This document shows, piece by piece, positions 25,245 through 34,290 of a DNA stretch of 64,000 bases (position 1 is its first letter; each line of letters opens with the position of its first letter). The stretch lies in NCBI GenBank assembly GCA_002712005.1, contig PASP01000004.1:373485-437484 (forward strand), read 5' to 3'. This DNA comes from Halobacteriovoraceae bacterium. Lineage in GTDB: Bacteria > Bdellovibrionota > Bacteriovoracia > Bacteriovoracales > Bacteriovoracaceae. Under the pieces are notes generated by a model. It saw only the letters and a list, made by a program, of their open reading frames with translations, was not told the origin of the DNA and did not search any database. Made by a program: the position numbers and the translations under genes.

Positions 25245-26681
25245 ATGTTCGAAGTGAAAGCTATGAAAAAAGAAAATCCTCCCAAAAAGTCGAAGAATTC
25301 AACTCCTTCTAATCAGGTTAAGAAATCTAAATTTGATGAGTCCGAAACGGATAACCTTCACGGGCTATCTTTGTTAAAAGACTTAGAATTTGTTGTATTT
25401 GACCTCGAAACCACGGGGGGAAACCATAAGTCAGATAAAATCATCGAAATTGGATTAGTTAAAGTTGTTAATCTTGAAATTGTTGACGAGAAGAATTACC
25501 TCATTAATCCTGAAATCAAAATTCCCGACTTCATTCAGAAACTAACTAATATTAGGCAAGATGATGTAAAAGACTCTCCTCTTATAGAAGAAGTCATAGA
25601 AGATGTTCTTGAGTTTATGGGAGATAGTATCCTTGTCGCTCACAATACCTCTTTTGATGTTCCCTTTTTTAACTCTGTATTGAGAAGACTCAAAAGAGAA
25701 GAGCTCGAAAATAGAAGTATTTGTACTAATCTCATGACTAAGTATCTTATTCCCAATCTTTTAAATTCAAATTTAAATTATATGAGTAAGATCTTTAATA
25801 TTAAACACTCCAAAGCGCACCGTGCCCTTGATGATGCAAAGGCCACTGCAGAACTCCTTCTCAATTATTTAAAAATCTTTATTGATAAAGATATTCAAAA
25901 GATAAACCATCTCTATTATCCGCGAAATCGTTACGAACTTGATCGCATTCATTTCAAGTCTGATCAGTCCAAGATTTCAGATATTGAAAAGAAGTTAAAG
26001 AAACTGAAAACTCCTTCTCTTATTACATTGAAAGGGGAAAATGGAATTATACTCTACTCCATACCTTATACGCAGAAAGACTCGGAGACCGAGTTCATTC
26101 TTGAGAAACTAAAGAGCTCACCATGGCTAACTGCTACTATTAAGCTCTTTGGTCCCTTCTTAGAAGTTCTCGTTCATTTCAATAATCTTTTTAGTAAAAT
26201 GGAACCTTCGGCAAGAGGTGAAACAATTCGTCTCATGTGGGAAAATTATTTACCAGGGATAAAGCTCCCCCCTAAAGGTCAAGAGCACCTCATTCATAAG
26301 TCTAATCTTGAACAAGACTTTGGAGACTTTGTCATTGCTCACCATTTAGTTCCCGAGCAAATGATCATTTTCCCCATTCAATCGCTACATGTGAAGAATC
26401 AGCTTATTTTTAGATACCCTGGACATAAGAAGAAACTTCTTCAGTATATAAACTCTAAATCCCAGCGCATGGTAAATAATAAGATGAAAAAACCTCATTA
26501 TCATCCGCTTCTGAATGCCTTTATTCAGCAATATCTTATGCTGGAAAAAGAAAAGTCTAATGGACTTTTTATTTTTAGAAGAAAAAAGCCTCAGGCCAAA
26601 TCAGATGAGTTTTTAGAGGAATTGGATCAATTCCTATCGGAGCATCCCAATAGCTATCAGTACCCCAGCGAGTATATTTAG
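25245..26681 (+). CDS. DnaQ-like DEDDh 3'-5' exonuclease with unknown C-terminal domain
   Basis: The protein is 478 residues. Residues about 45-215 form a DEDDh exonuclease: FVVFDLETTGG (D, E), LVAHNTSFDVPFF (D) and HRALDDAKATAELLL (H, D). This fold belongs to the DNA polymerase III epsilon/PolC family. The remaining 260 residues, starting near YPRNRYELDRIHFKSD, are basic and of no type I recognise; no GIY-YIG or polymerase motif is seen. The first ATG (25245) and the ATG six codons later (25263) both lack a strong ribosome site, so the start is uncertain. The 3' end overlaps the convergent crcB by 48 bases. Confidence 0.85.
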   Translation: MFEVKAMKKENPPKKSKNSTPSNQVKKSKFDESETDNLHGLSLLKDLEFVVFDLETTGGNHKSDKIIEIGLVKVVNLEIVDEKNYLINPEIKIPDFIQKLTNIRQDDVKDSPLIEEVIEDVLEFMGDSILVAHNTSFDVPFFNSVLRRLKREELENRSICTNLMTKYLIPNLLNSNLNYMSKIFNIKHSKAHRALDDAKATAELLLNYLKIFIDKDIQKINHLYYPRNRYELDRIHFKSDQSKISDIEKKLKKLKTPSLITLKGENGIILYSIPYTQKDSETEFILEKLKSSPWLTATIKLFGPFLEVLVHFNNLFSKMEPSARGETIRLMWENYLPGIKLPPKGQEHLIHKSNLEQDFGDFVIAHHLVPEQMIIFPIQSLHVKNQLIFRYPGHKKKLLQYINSKSQRMVNNKMKKPHYHPLLNAFIQQYLMLEKEKSNGLFIFRRKKPQAKSDEFLEELDQFLSEHPNSYQYPSEYI

Positions 26682-26993
26682 CCCAAATATGGCCAGTGCC
26701 TGTAGCGGCTGCCCAGACTTTACTGAGTAGGCAACTTCGTAAGAGAAAGTACTAAAAGTTGTAAGAGATCCTAATATTCCAAATCTTAAGAATGACTGGC
26801 TCCAAATAATATCATTGCCCATCATTTTCACAGATAAGAAGTATATAAAAGTTCCTAAAATATTAACAATCAGTGTTGCCCACCATAGAGGCAGACCACT
26901 CGAGTGAAAAGTAATCGAGAGAAGCCATCTCAAACTGGCCCCTAATCCACCACCTACAAAAACATAGGGAAAGAGCATCCATTTTTCCATCAT
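26634..26993 (-). CDS. crcB: Fluoride-specific ion channel FluC/CrcB
   Basis: The protein is 119 residues with four hydrophobic helices. Family signatures are VGGGLGASLRWLLS at the N-terminus, ATLIVNILGTFIYFL in helix 2 (with the conserved Asn) and FGILGSLTTFSTFSYE in helix 3, the Phe-box and sodium site. FluC forms a dual-topology dimer that lets fluoride leave the cell. A single gene implies a homodimer. Its start (ATGATG) overlaps the stop of the histidine kinase gene. I saw no fluoride riboswitch upstream. Confidence 0.94.
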   Translation of the reverse strand: MMEKWMLFPYVFVGGGLGASLRWLLSITFHSSGLPLWWATLIVNILGTFIYFLSVKMMGNDIIWSQSFLRFGILGSLTTFSTFSYEVAYSVKSGQPLQALAIFGLNILAGVLIAIGMLR

Positions 26994-28681
26994 ATCAATT
27001 TCCAGTCAGAAAGAGAGATTCGATTATTTTCAATTTCTAATTCAAGTCCTTGAACTTCAACCAGATATTGAATCAGTTTCGAGGAAATAATCTTAGAGGA
27101 CAATTCAATATCATGATTAAAAGTTAAGAGAATTCGATCTTTCTCTTCTTTATAAGACGCTTTAAGAACTTTGAGAGACTGATCTCCCAATACCAGGCGG
27201 TAGTGATTAAAGAGGGTAAGAACTTCTCCCAAAACGAGATAGAGAATCATAGAACATAAGGATAAATTAATATAACGCTTAAAGGGTTCCCCTGCTCCTT
27301 CGATATCAACCTCAATACGAACATCTGACTCAATCATTCTAAATCTTAAAAGATCCAATGACTGTCCGAGGGCATTGCGAATAGGCCCTTCTTTTTGCTG
27401 CTGATCCCTTGTTCGAGAAAACCCTAGAAAGATTTCGACTAGACTCTTACACCTCTTGGCCGAAGTCTTCATCTCATTGAGAGACTCTTTTTCTTCGGCC
27501 TCCCAGTCTTCTAACTCTAATAGTCCTATCGCCGCTAAAATTCCGGCAAGAGGATTATTTAACTCATGGGCAATTGAACTCGATATAATTCCCAATTCTT
27601 GGGAGGAAATACTTTTTAAACTCTGTCCCTCAGGTGCTTCTGAGTGAATCATATCTTGATTAAAAAAGAGAAAGAGAAAACAATCTAAATCATCTTTTTC
27701 TACATCGACTTTATTCACTTTAAAAAAGTCACCTGATACCTCGATAGTCTCTTCATCATTGTACTGTAAACAGTCTCGTGGTGATAAGTTTAAGCGAGTA
27801 AAAGCGTGATTATAGACGATCAAGTCCCCCTTAATATTAATCAAGGCCAAAGGCAGAGGGATTTTAGCTAGGGCCTCTTCCCATAGAGAATATTGGGCAT
27901 CTATTTTAGAAAGCTTAGGATGGAATCCCACATATTTCTCCAACCACTCAAGTAAGAGAGTCAGAGCAAACGATAGGGCCCTTGGCTCCTCGAGATCCTC
28001 CATTGGTTGATAAAAGAGAAAATGATCAAGGCCTAGCCAATCGAGAGGAAAGACCTCCCCTTTAGGATATTCATCTTTAAGCCCTAGAACTTCATCTATA
28101 GTGGCCAATTTTAATTCCTGCCACAACTGAAGCTCTTTAAAGCAATCGGCACAGTTTGAGATGAAATTTTCTAAATTTTCTTCACCAAAAAGGTCGCCAT
28201 CAAAACTGAGGAAGATCTCAATAATTTTGGAGATCATATCAGTATGGGCTCCCTGCTTATTCATAAGAAACTTTCCCGCATCTTTAAAAAGATCAGCACA
28301 GTGCCCCTGTGCTTTCTTTTGAATATCAAGCTTCTTTTGTTCATCAATGATGTGTTCAATCAGTTCTAAGGTTTTCCATATCTCTTTTGGATTCTTAGAA
28401 AGCGGACAGATCTTATAACGAAATTTTTCATCTACAGGATCAAAGCTTAAGAAGAATATCTTCGAATTCTTTTCCTTCAATGGAATACATTGTGAGTACT
28501 CCTCAGGACGCATAATAAAAATAATATTCTCTTTACTCCAATCAATATCAAAGAATGATTTTCGTACAGGACGAAGTGAAAATTGAGTTTCGAAGTCTTC
28601 ATCTTCAATAGGATACTTCGTATCCACGTAGATATTGAGATTAGAAAATCTATTATTTGAAGAGAGAAGATCGATGGACAT
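26990..28681 (-). CDS. Sensor histidine kinase with degenerate ATP-binding domain
   Basis: The protein is 563 residues and soluble. Residues 1-110 look like a degenerate receiver or input fold, and 266-340 fit a PAS-like domain (PLPLALINIKGDLIVYNHAF). The dimerisation domain is canonical around His372 (IISSSIAHELNNPLAGILAA). The part that should be HATPase_c (about 430-563) lacks the N box (NLLxNA), the DxGxG box and the G2 box; the segment SLCSMILYLVLGEVLTLFN stands in its place. It may be a phosphatase, a scaffold or a pseudokinase. Its start overlaps the M23 gene's stop (TAATG). No response regulator gene is adjacent. Confidence 0.78.
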   Translation of the reverse strand: MSIDLLSSNNRFSNLNIYVDTKYPIEDEDFETQFSLRPVRKSFFDIDWSKENIIFIMRPEEYSQCIPLKEKNSKIFFLSFDPVDEKFRYKICPLSKNPKEIWKTLELIEHIIDEQKKLDIQKKAQGHCADLFKDAGKFLMNKQGAHTDMISKIIEIFLSFDGDLFGEENLENFISNCADCFKELQLWQELKLATIDEVLGLKDEYPKGEVFPLDWLGLDHFLFYQPMEDLEEPRALSFALTLLLEWLEKYVGFHPKLSKIDAQYSLWEEALAKIPLPLALINIKGDLIVYNHAFTRLNLSPRDCLQYNDEETIEVSGDFFKVNKVDVEKDDLDCFLFLFFNQDMIHSEAPEGQSLKSISSQELGIISSSIAHELNNPLAGILAAIGLLELEDWEAEEKESLNEMKTSAKRCKSLVEIFLGFSRTRDQQQKEGPIRNALGQSLDLLRFRMIESDVRIEVDIEGAGEPFKRYINLSLCSMILYLVLGEVLTLFNHYRLVLGDQSLKVLKASYKEEKDRILLTFNHDIELSSKIISSKLIQYLVEVQGLELEIENNRISLSDWKLI

Positions 28682-29649
28682 TACTCACCTAGTGCTTGCG
28701 AAGCTTCAACCAGGCTATCCCCTTCTACGGCCAATTTATTCACAGTAACTCCCCAATGAAGGTGAGGTCCAGTAACTCGTCCTGTAGCTCCCGCATGTCC
28801 AATGATTGTACCTTCGGGAATGATTTCACCTTCAGAAACGAGTAATTTAGATAAGTGACCATAGGTAGTAAAAATCCCCATCCCATGATCGATTATGACT
28901 GTGTTTCCTGTATAAAAGAAGTGACGACTGATTGCGACCTTTCCTCTATTTGCCGTTTTAATGGGAGTCCCTACACCTGCACGATAATCCGTTCCAAGAT
29001 GCTGGGTTTGTTTCTTATTATTAAACACTCTCTTCGAACCATAAATACTGGTAACAAGAGATTTAATAGGAAGTTCAAAAGGTCCAAAGAAGTAAGGGGT
29101 AGCAGGTGAGCTATTATAAGCTTTTGATCTAATCTTTCTTTCTTTGGCAGCTCTAAGACTATCTTTCTTAGAGAGAAAGACTCTCTTCTTATCAACTTTT
29201 AGTCTTTCCGCTGGAAAAGACTTTTCTAGAACATTGAATTCAGCAATCTTTACTGGAGAACCTTTGCTGTCTTTATAATAACAATCAAAAGGTTTGAGAT
29301 CAGAAAAGTAAGTTTCAGAAACGAAGGCCCAAAGTTCGTGACCTCTTAAAAAATAATTTACCTTTTCTGTATCACAAGTCAGGACACCATTTTTCATAAA
29401 AGGTCCTTTAACGCGAAGAAGAGAGACTTCCCCAGGTCGAACCGTTCCCTTATAGAGATCAAAACTCTTCGGTGCCTCTACTTTCTTCTCATTAACTTGA
29501 GTTGTTTGAGTATCACTTTCCTTTTTTACACCATCTAAATTCTTCTTTTCGATTGGCCTTATTCCAGCACAGCTGGCCAATAAAACAAGAGGGGTTAGCA
29601 ACTTGAATGAATTGAGAAGGTATGATGAGACTGAAGTATATTTATGCAT
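28681..29649 (-). CDS. M23 family metallopeptidase lipoprotein
   Basis: The protein is about 322 residues. The ATG at 29647-29649 is preferred because AAGGAAG lies just upstream; the frame extends 9 residues further without a site. The lipoprotein signal ends LVLLASC. The C-terminal LytM domain has intact zinc ligands: HLGTDYRAG (His, Asp) and GPHLHWGV (His-x-His), with TTYGHLSKL between. M23 enzymes cut peptide cross-links in peptidoglycan. The N-terminal half (about 60-190) is a beta-rich domain seen in similar Bdellovibrio-type proteins. It overlaps the kinase gene by one base and follows xseA. Confidence 0.9.
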   Translation of the reverse strand: MHKYTSVSSYLLNSFKLLTPLVLLASCAGIRPIEKKNLDGVKKESDTQTTQVNEKKVEAPKSFDLYKGTVRPGEVSLLRVKGPFMKNGVLTCDTEKVNYFLRGHELWAFVSETYFSDLKPFDCYYKDSKGSPVKIAEFNVLEKSFPAERLKVDKKRVFLSKKDSLRAAKERKIRSKAYNSSPATPYFFGPFELPIKSLVTSIYGSKRVFNNKKQTQHLGTDYRAGVGTPIKTANRGKVAISRHFFYTGNTVIIDHGMGIFTTYGHLSKLLVSEGEIIPEGTIIGHAGATGRVTGPHLHWGVTVNKLAVEGDSLVEASQALGE

Positions 29650-29698
29650 GAACTCTTCCTTTATAATTGAGATCAAAAATTGAGCGCTAGGAAAATAT

Positions 29699-30985
29699 CT
29701 AGTCTGCTTTAACGAGATTTCCTTTTCCGTCTTGAAAATGAATCTTTAGCGATTGCCCAGCTTCTACTTTATTGAATTTTTTCATATTCGTTATGACTTT
29801 TCCAGATTCATCTTCGAGATAAGTATATCCACGTCCTAGCACATTTTTAGGATCTAAAACTCGAAGTACAGAATACTGTTTCTCTAATCGGTTTTTATGG
29901 GATTCTATTTTCCTAGGATAGGCCTGTAAACGATGCGAGGCTTCTTCTAGCCTCATTATATAGTCATGATATCCTGTAAACTCGAGGAGACGATGGTCTA
30001 TTTTGCATCGTTCCACTCTTCCCTGCAGTAAATAGAGCTTCGACTCCAATTTTCTCAATAGCCGTTCAGGACTCATCGCAGCAAGTCTCTTATCCATTTT
30101 CCATGTAAGGGCCTCTCCAAAATCAGCCAGATTTTTTTGAGTTTGCTTCATACGCATTTTGAGCTTTGTTTGGGCTTCACTCAAAATTTCCGCAGCAGCT
30201 GTAGGGGTCTCGCAACGTTTATCAGCGACAAAATCAGAAATTGAATAATCCACTTCGTGTCCAACTGCCGAAATAATGGGTATAGGACAATTATAAATAT
30301 CCCAAGCTAGAGCCTCATCATTGAAGCACCAAAGATCTTCTAGGGAACCTCCTCCCCTAGTGAGAACAATGACATCAAGTTTCTTATCCTCTGGGGCATT
30401 GAGATGAAATTTAATAAGTTGAGAGAGGGCCTTTCTTAAAGAGGCAGGCGCTTTATCACCTTGAACCATGGCCGGATAAAGAACAATATCCATCCATAAA
30501 CTTCTTCTTTCAAGTACATTTACGAAGTCATGATAGGCCGCACTTCCATGAGCAGTAATCAATCCAACTCTTTTAGGATATTGAGGTAGGCTTTGTTTAT
30601 GCTCGAGATCAAAGAGCCCTTCACCGGCCAGTCTCTTCTTTAACAATTCTAGTTGCTCTTTAAGGTCACCCTTCCCTGCTGGAGCAATTCTTTTGGCAAC
30701 AAGCTGAAAAGTTCCTCTCTTTGCATAAACTCCAAGAGGTCCTTGGGCTACGATTTTATCTCCATTTTTCATGGAACGTACAAATGGATTTCTCATTGCA
30801 TCCATTCGAAACAGACTACAGCTAAGGGATGACTGAGCATCGGAAAGTGTAAAATAATAATGTCCCGCTCCTGAAGAGGAAAGGTTACTGACTTCACCAA
30901 CCACTTCAATGGACCTAAATTGGCCTTCGAGAACATTTTTAACGGCCTGGACGACCTGAGATACTGACGGAATATTATTATTCAT
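29699..30985 (-). CDS. xseA: Exodeoxyribonuclease VII large subunit
   Basis: The protein is 428 residues, in line with XseA. It starts with the OB-fold (VGEVSNLSSSGAGHYYFTLSD), then the catalytic domain (RVGLITAHGSAAYHDFVNVL, VIVLTRGGGSLEDLWCFNDE, PIISAVGHEVDYSISDFVAD), a coiled-coil and the final GRGYTYLEDESGKVI. With XseB it degrades single-stranded DNA to acid-insoluble oligonucleotides. No xseB is seen in the window. A perfect inverted repeat covers its start codon. It is probably the first gene of xseA-M23-kinase-crcB. Confidence 0.95.
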   Translation of the reverse strand: MNNNIPSVSQVVQAVKNVLEGQFRSIEVVGEVSNLSSSGAGHYYFTLSDAQSSLSCSLFRMDAMRNPFVRSMKNGDKIVAQGPLGVYAKRGTFQLVAKRIAPAGKGDLKEQLELLKKRLAGEGLFDLEHKQSLPQYPKRVGLITAHGSAAYHDFVNVLERRSLWMDIVLYPAMVQGDKAPASLRKALSQLIKFHLNAPEDKKLDVIVLTRGGGSLEDLWCFNDEALAWDIYNCPIPIISAVGHEVDYSISDFVADKRCETPTAAAEILSEAQTKLKMRMKQTQKNLADFGEALTWKMDKRLAAMSPERLLRKLESKLYLLQGRVERCKIDHRLLEFTGYHDYIMRLEEASHRLQAYPRKIESHKNRLEKQYSVLRVLDPKNVLGRGYTYLEDESGKVITNMKKFNKVEAGQSLKIHFQDGKGNLVKAD

Positions 30986-30994
30986 TCCGTCAGT
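30963..30994 (-). promoter_or_regulatory. Hairpin enclosing the xseA start codon
   Basis: In the mRNA ACTGACGGAAT (30994-30984) pairs perfectly over 11 bases with ATTCCGTCAGT (30973-30963), leaving a 10-base loop. The start codon occupies 30985-30983, so its first two bases and the whole ribosome-binding stretch (GACGGA) are in the stem. Such a structure should repress initiation unless something opens it. Confidence 0.6.
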
Positions 30995-31025
30995 TTATCA
31001 TTGGGAAAACCTTATTGAATAGGGC

Positions 31026-32432
31026 CTACTTCTTCACCATATTCTGAATAAGAGGGTAAGCTTTTAAATATTTAACGGCCTGAATAACTTGAAAGTCTTC
31101 AGATGGACCACTAATAGGCTTGTCCTCTTCACTTTCACCTTTCTTTTCTTTTTCTCTCATTGCTTTAATTTTAGCTATTCTCTTTTGTCTTTGCTCTTTT
31201 TCTTTCTTAAGACGTCGGGCCTTTTCTTCTTTTGTCTCGATCGTTGCTGTTAAGTGATTTCTTAAATCAGCTTCTCTTACATAACGAGACTCTTTTTCAT
31301 GTTCTGAAATCCAAGCTCCCTCATACTCACTAATGAAAATGTCAGGCTTTATTCCAACAGCTTGAATTTTTCTATCTTTAGGAGTCATGTATTGAGCAAT
31401 CGTGAGTTTCACTCCCTGCTTATCATCTATTTTGGCAATAGACTGAACTGACCCCTTACCAAAAGACTGGCTTCCCATAACGATGGCCCTTTTATGATCC
31501 TGAAGAGCACCTGCAACAATCTCTGAGGCAGAAGCACTTGCACCATTAATCAAGACGGCCAATGGTTTTTTCAGTTCTTTAAAACCAGTCTTCTTTACGT
31601 AACGAATATCTTTTTGCTTAGGATCTCTTGATTCAGTAGAAACAACAATTCCATCTCTTAAGAAAACAGAAGAGACATTGACTGCTTCATCTAAGAGCCC
31701 ACCAGGATTACTTCTTAAATCAAGTACAATCCCTTTGATACCATTTTTTGTTTTCTTTTCCATTTGTTTCAATGCTTTTGCTATTCCACTTCCAGCATCC
31801 TTTTGAAACTGAGTTAATCTAACATAAGCATAATTATCTTCTAGGATCTCATGCTTAACTGCAGAGATCTTAATTGCCTTTCTTTTAAGATCAAATCTTT
31901 TAATTCCTTCAACACCTTCTCTTGAAACGCCTACCGTGATCTTTGAGCCTGGCTTTCCTCTCATTTTATCAACGGCTTCCTCTAAAGTGAGCCCAAGTGT
32001 TGATTCATGATTAATTTCTACAATCTTATCACCAGCTTTGATACCAGCTTTAAAGGCAGGAGTATCATCAATTGGTGTAATGACAACAAGAACTCCATCC
32101 TTTTGGGAAACCTCAATACCAAGACCTCCAAATTCACCTTGGGTATCTTCCTGCATTTTTGAAAATACCTTTTCATCAAGAAAAGTCGAATGTGGATCTA
32201 GAGTATTCATCATCCCTTTGATCGCACCTTCAATTAATTTTTCAGTGTCTACAGGTCTATAATACTGACTCTCAATAAGATAGAGCACTTTATTAAAGAG
32301 CTCTAATTTCTCAAAACGAGATTTACCATTGCTATCTTTTGCGAGGGCAGGAAGTGATTGTGAAGCCAACCCTAAAAGAGAAACCGTAGCTGTAACAGCA
32401 ATCAAACTTCCCACTTTCTTTGAGAATTTCAT
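31026..32432 (-). CDS. ctpA: C-terminal processing peptidase (S41 family)
   Basis: The protein is 468 residues with a signal peptide, so periplasmic. The order is N-terminal domain, PDZ (ITPIDDTPAFKAGIKAGDKI, about 115-135), and S41 catalytic core with VLDLRSNPGGLLDEA, nucleophile Ser in GASASASEIVAGAL and general base Lys in SQSFGKGSVQ. A lysine- and glutamate-rich segment (about 385-435) separates the core from a short C-terminus. Such proteases cut the C-termini of periplasmic proteins and control peptidoglycan hydrolases. ATG follows AAGGA. It lies 23 bases behind the EnvC-like gene, so it may regulate that protein. Confidence 0.94.
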   Translation of the reverse strand: MKFSKKVGSLIAVTATVSLLGLASQSLPALAKDSNGKSRFEKLELFNKVLYLIESQYYRPVDTEKLIEGAIKGMMNTLDPHSTFLDEKVFSKMQEDTQGEFGGLGIEVSQKDGVLVVITPIDDTPAFKAGIKAGDKIVEINHESTLGLTLEEAVDKMRGKPGSKITVGVSREGVEGIKRFDLKRKAIKISAVKHEILEDNYAYVRLTQFQKDAGSGIAKALKQMEKKTKNGIKGIVLDLRSNPGGLLDEAVNVSSVFLRDGIVVSTESRDPKQKDIRYVKKTGFKELKKPLAVLINGASASASEIVAGALQDHKRAIVMGSQSFGKGSVQSIAKIDDKQGVKLTIAQYMTPKDRKIQAVGIKPDIFISEYEGAWISEHEKESRYVREADLRNHLTATIETKEEKARRLKKEKEQRQKRIAKIKAMREKEKKGESEEDKPISGPSEDFQVIQAVKYLKAYPLIQNMVKK

Positions 32433-32455
32433 TTTATATCCTTTATATATATAGA

Positions 32456-33517
32456 CTAAGATTTAGTTGTATAATTTCCTGTACTGGCCAGAGCCTTATC
32501 ATCTAATAAATGAATCGTTGGCTGGGCCTTATCTTTCTTTCTTACTTCAAAATAAAGTTTCCCTTCTCGTCTATTTTTACGAGAAGTGTAGCCAATAACT
32601 TGGCCAACCTTTACTTTCATTCCTTTTTTCACTTTAGGTCCAAAGTCACCAAAGCATACACTAATTGTTTCTTTTCCATGATCAATCATGATTACATTCC
32701 CATAAGGAGCAAGTGATCCATTGTGAATGACCTTGCCTGAACGTGGAGCTAGAACGGGTAATGTTTTTTGATCGAAAAAGAAAGTTACACCCTTTTTCTT
32801 GAAGTCTAATTTCGTATGTTTTTGAAGCGGTGGTTTAAATGTTCCTAACTGAGAACGAAGTGCTCCTGTTTTACTCGTCCTTGTCTTCTTAACCTTAGCT
32901 TTCTGCCATTGGGCCATGTATTTTTCGTAATTCTTTTTAGTATTGAGATAGTTTTCGGCATTCTTATTCTTCTCTTTCTCTAAAGTAGAAATCACATCGA
33001 GAAGAACATTCTGTTCGTTCGTGTACTTTGCAAGACTCTTCTCAACCGCAGATAGATTAATCTTAACCGCTTCCGTTTTCACGATTTGCGAGTCGTAGAA
33101 CTTCATTTCTTTTTTTAATGAAGTCATGAGTACCTTTTGTGTTAAAAGATCCGATGCTTCTTGCTCTTTTCCCATCATATTCACAACATAGGTACTCAGA
33201 ATATTTTTGATTTTCTTCTTTTCTTCGGTGAGATTACTTAAAGAGTCATAAACCCTTTTCTTTAAACTATAGAGTTCTTTTTCAAGCCCATTCTTACGAT
33301 CATTAATTTTTAAGTATTCTTGATTTGTTCTTTCTAACTTTTTTTCAAAGGTTGAGATCTCACGAGTAATACTACTCAACTTACGTTTTTCTAAGGCAAT
33401 TTTCTTGTGAAGTTTAGAAGGAGAAGTTAGAGCAGCAAAGGAAGTGCTACTTAAGAAAATAGCTAAAAGAGAGCTAAGAAAAAATATCTTTCTGTTCTTT
33501 TCACCTATCGTTAACAT
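32456..33517 (-). CDS. EnvC-like murein hydrolase activator with degenerate LytM domain
   Basis: The protein is 353 residues. A signal peptide (to about 28) is followed by a long coiled coil (about 32-210) and a C-terminal LytM fold starting at VLAPRSGKVIHNGSLAPYGN. The zinc ligands are missing: the His-x3-Asp site is absent, VCFGDFG stands where the metal-binding YGHLS lies, and LYFEVR replaces HLHFEVR. EnvC of E. coli has the same architecture, is catalytically dead and activates amidases after a signal from FtsEX. The gene overlaps ftsX by 7 bases, which supports the assignment. Confidence 0.88.
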   Translation of the reverse strand: MLTIGEKNRKIFFLSSLLAIFLSSTSFAALTSPSKLHKKIALEKRKLSSITREISTFEKKLERTNQEYLKINDRKNGLEKELYSLKKRVYDSLSNLTEEKKKIKNILSTYVVNMMGKEQEASDLLTQKVLMTSLKKEMKFYDSQIVKTEAVKINLSAVEKSLAKYTNEQNVLLDVISTLEKEKNKNAENYLNTKKNYEKYMAQWQKAKVKKTRTSKTGALRSQLGTFKPPLQKHTKLDFKKKGVTFFFDQKTLPVLAPRSGKVIHNGSLAPYGNVIMIDHGKETISVCFGDFGPKVKKGMKVKVGQVIGYTSRKNRREGKLYFEVRKKDKAQPTIHLLDDKALASTGNYTTKS

Positions 33518-34290
33518 ACTTTTTTTCGATCTCCTATAATGAGATAAAAGGCCATTGAGAAAACAACTGCTGCCAATAGAGGGAGCATGATCATTTTATA
33601 GTAAAGAGTTGAAAGAATAACTCCAGCGAGTAAAGGAGCTTGAGAATAGCTTAATGTTTTAAGATAGATTTGTTTCTTACGTTGATATTGCTCATATATA
33701 AAAGATTCTTCTTTCAATGAACGATAAATCATTCCTAATGAAATGAAGTAAGCGATTCCGGTTAAAATGGCCAAAAAGAGCAATTTATTTTCGAAGTAAA
33801 GAGACTTACTCTCAACTTCTTTAACCTCAGGAACTTTAATGGCTCCCATTGTCACTTCATTCTTTCCCGTTAACCTTGTTAAATAACTTCTAATTAACTC
33901 TTGAGATCTCAACTTTAAATCTGGAGAGAGAGAAACTTTTATTCCTCCGTAATTTAAATCCATTAAATCACTATCCCACTCAATACTAGCTTGACTCAGA
34001 ATAGATTTAATTTGAGAACTCACATTTTCTTCAGACAGAACAAATACTTTTTCTACTCCAGGCAATTCTAAAAGTTTTCTCTTCACATAATTGGAGTTAA
34101 TTTTATTAGGCATGATGGCATAGAAATAAGGATTCGTTTCCGATTGAATCACGACCTTATTTTCAAAGAGGTTCTCTACTCTTGGCCCCATCAAACATAG
34201 AGCTAATACTGTTAAAGAAGTCGCTGCCCAAACCATTCCAGACCATGGACGATGAGTGATTCCTTTTATGAATAGGCTTAAATAAAACAT
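33511..34290 (-). CDS. ftsX: Cell division protein FtsX-like permease
   Basis: The protein is 259 residues, shorter than E. coli FtsX (352). It has one N-terminal helix (about 18-35), a periplasmic domain (36-165) and three helices toward the C-terminus (about 168-188, 212-228, 232-252), the FtsX layout. The sequence is divergent, and the assignment leans on context: ftsE overlaps it by 13 bases upstream and the EnvC-like gene by 7 bases downstream. FtsX passes ATPase-driven signals through the membrane to the periplasmic activator. Confidence 0.82.
   Translation of the reverse strand: MFYLSLFIKGITHRPWSGMVWAATSLTVLALCLMGPRVENLFENKVVIQSETNPYFYAIMPNKINSNYVKRKLLELPGVEKVFVLSEENVSSQIKSILSQASIEWDSDLMDLNYGGIKVSLSPDLKLRSQELIRSYLTRLTGKNEVTMGAIKVPEVKEVESKSLYFENKLLFLAILTGIAYFISLGMIYRSLKEESFIYEQYQRKKQIYLKTLSYSQAPLLAGVILSTLYYKMIMLPLLAAVVFSMAFYLIIGDRKKVC

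Noticed and set aside
26634-26681. 48-base convergent overlap of exonuclease and crcB as a sign of frameshift or error
   Set aside because: Both reading frames are intact to normal ends, and other convergent pairs here also overlap (24312-24320, 50256-50263); it reflects a compact genome.
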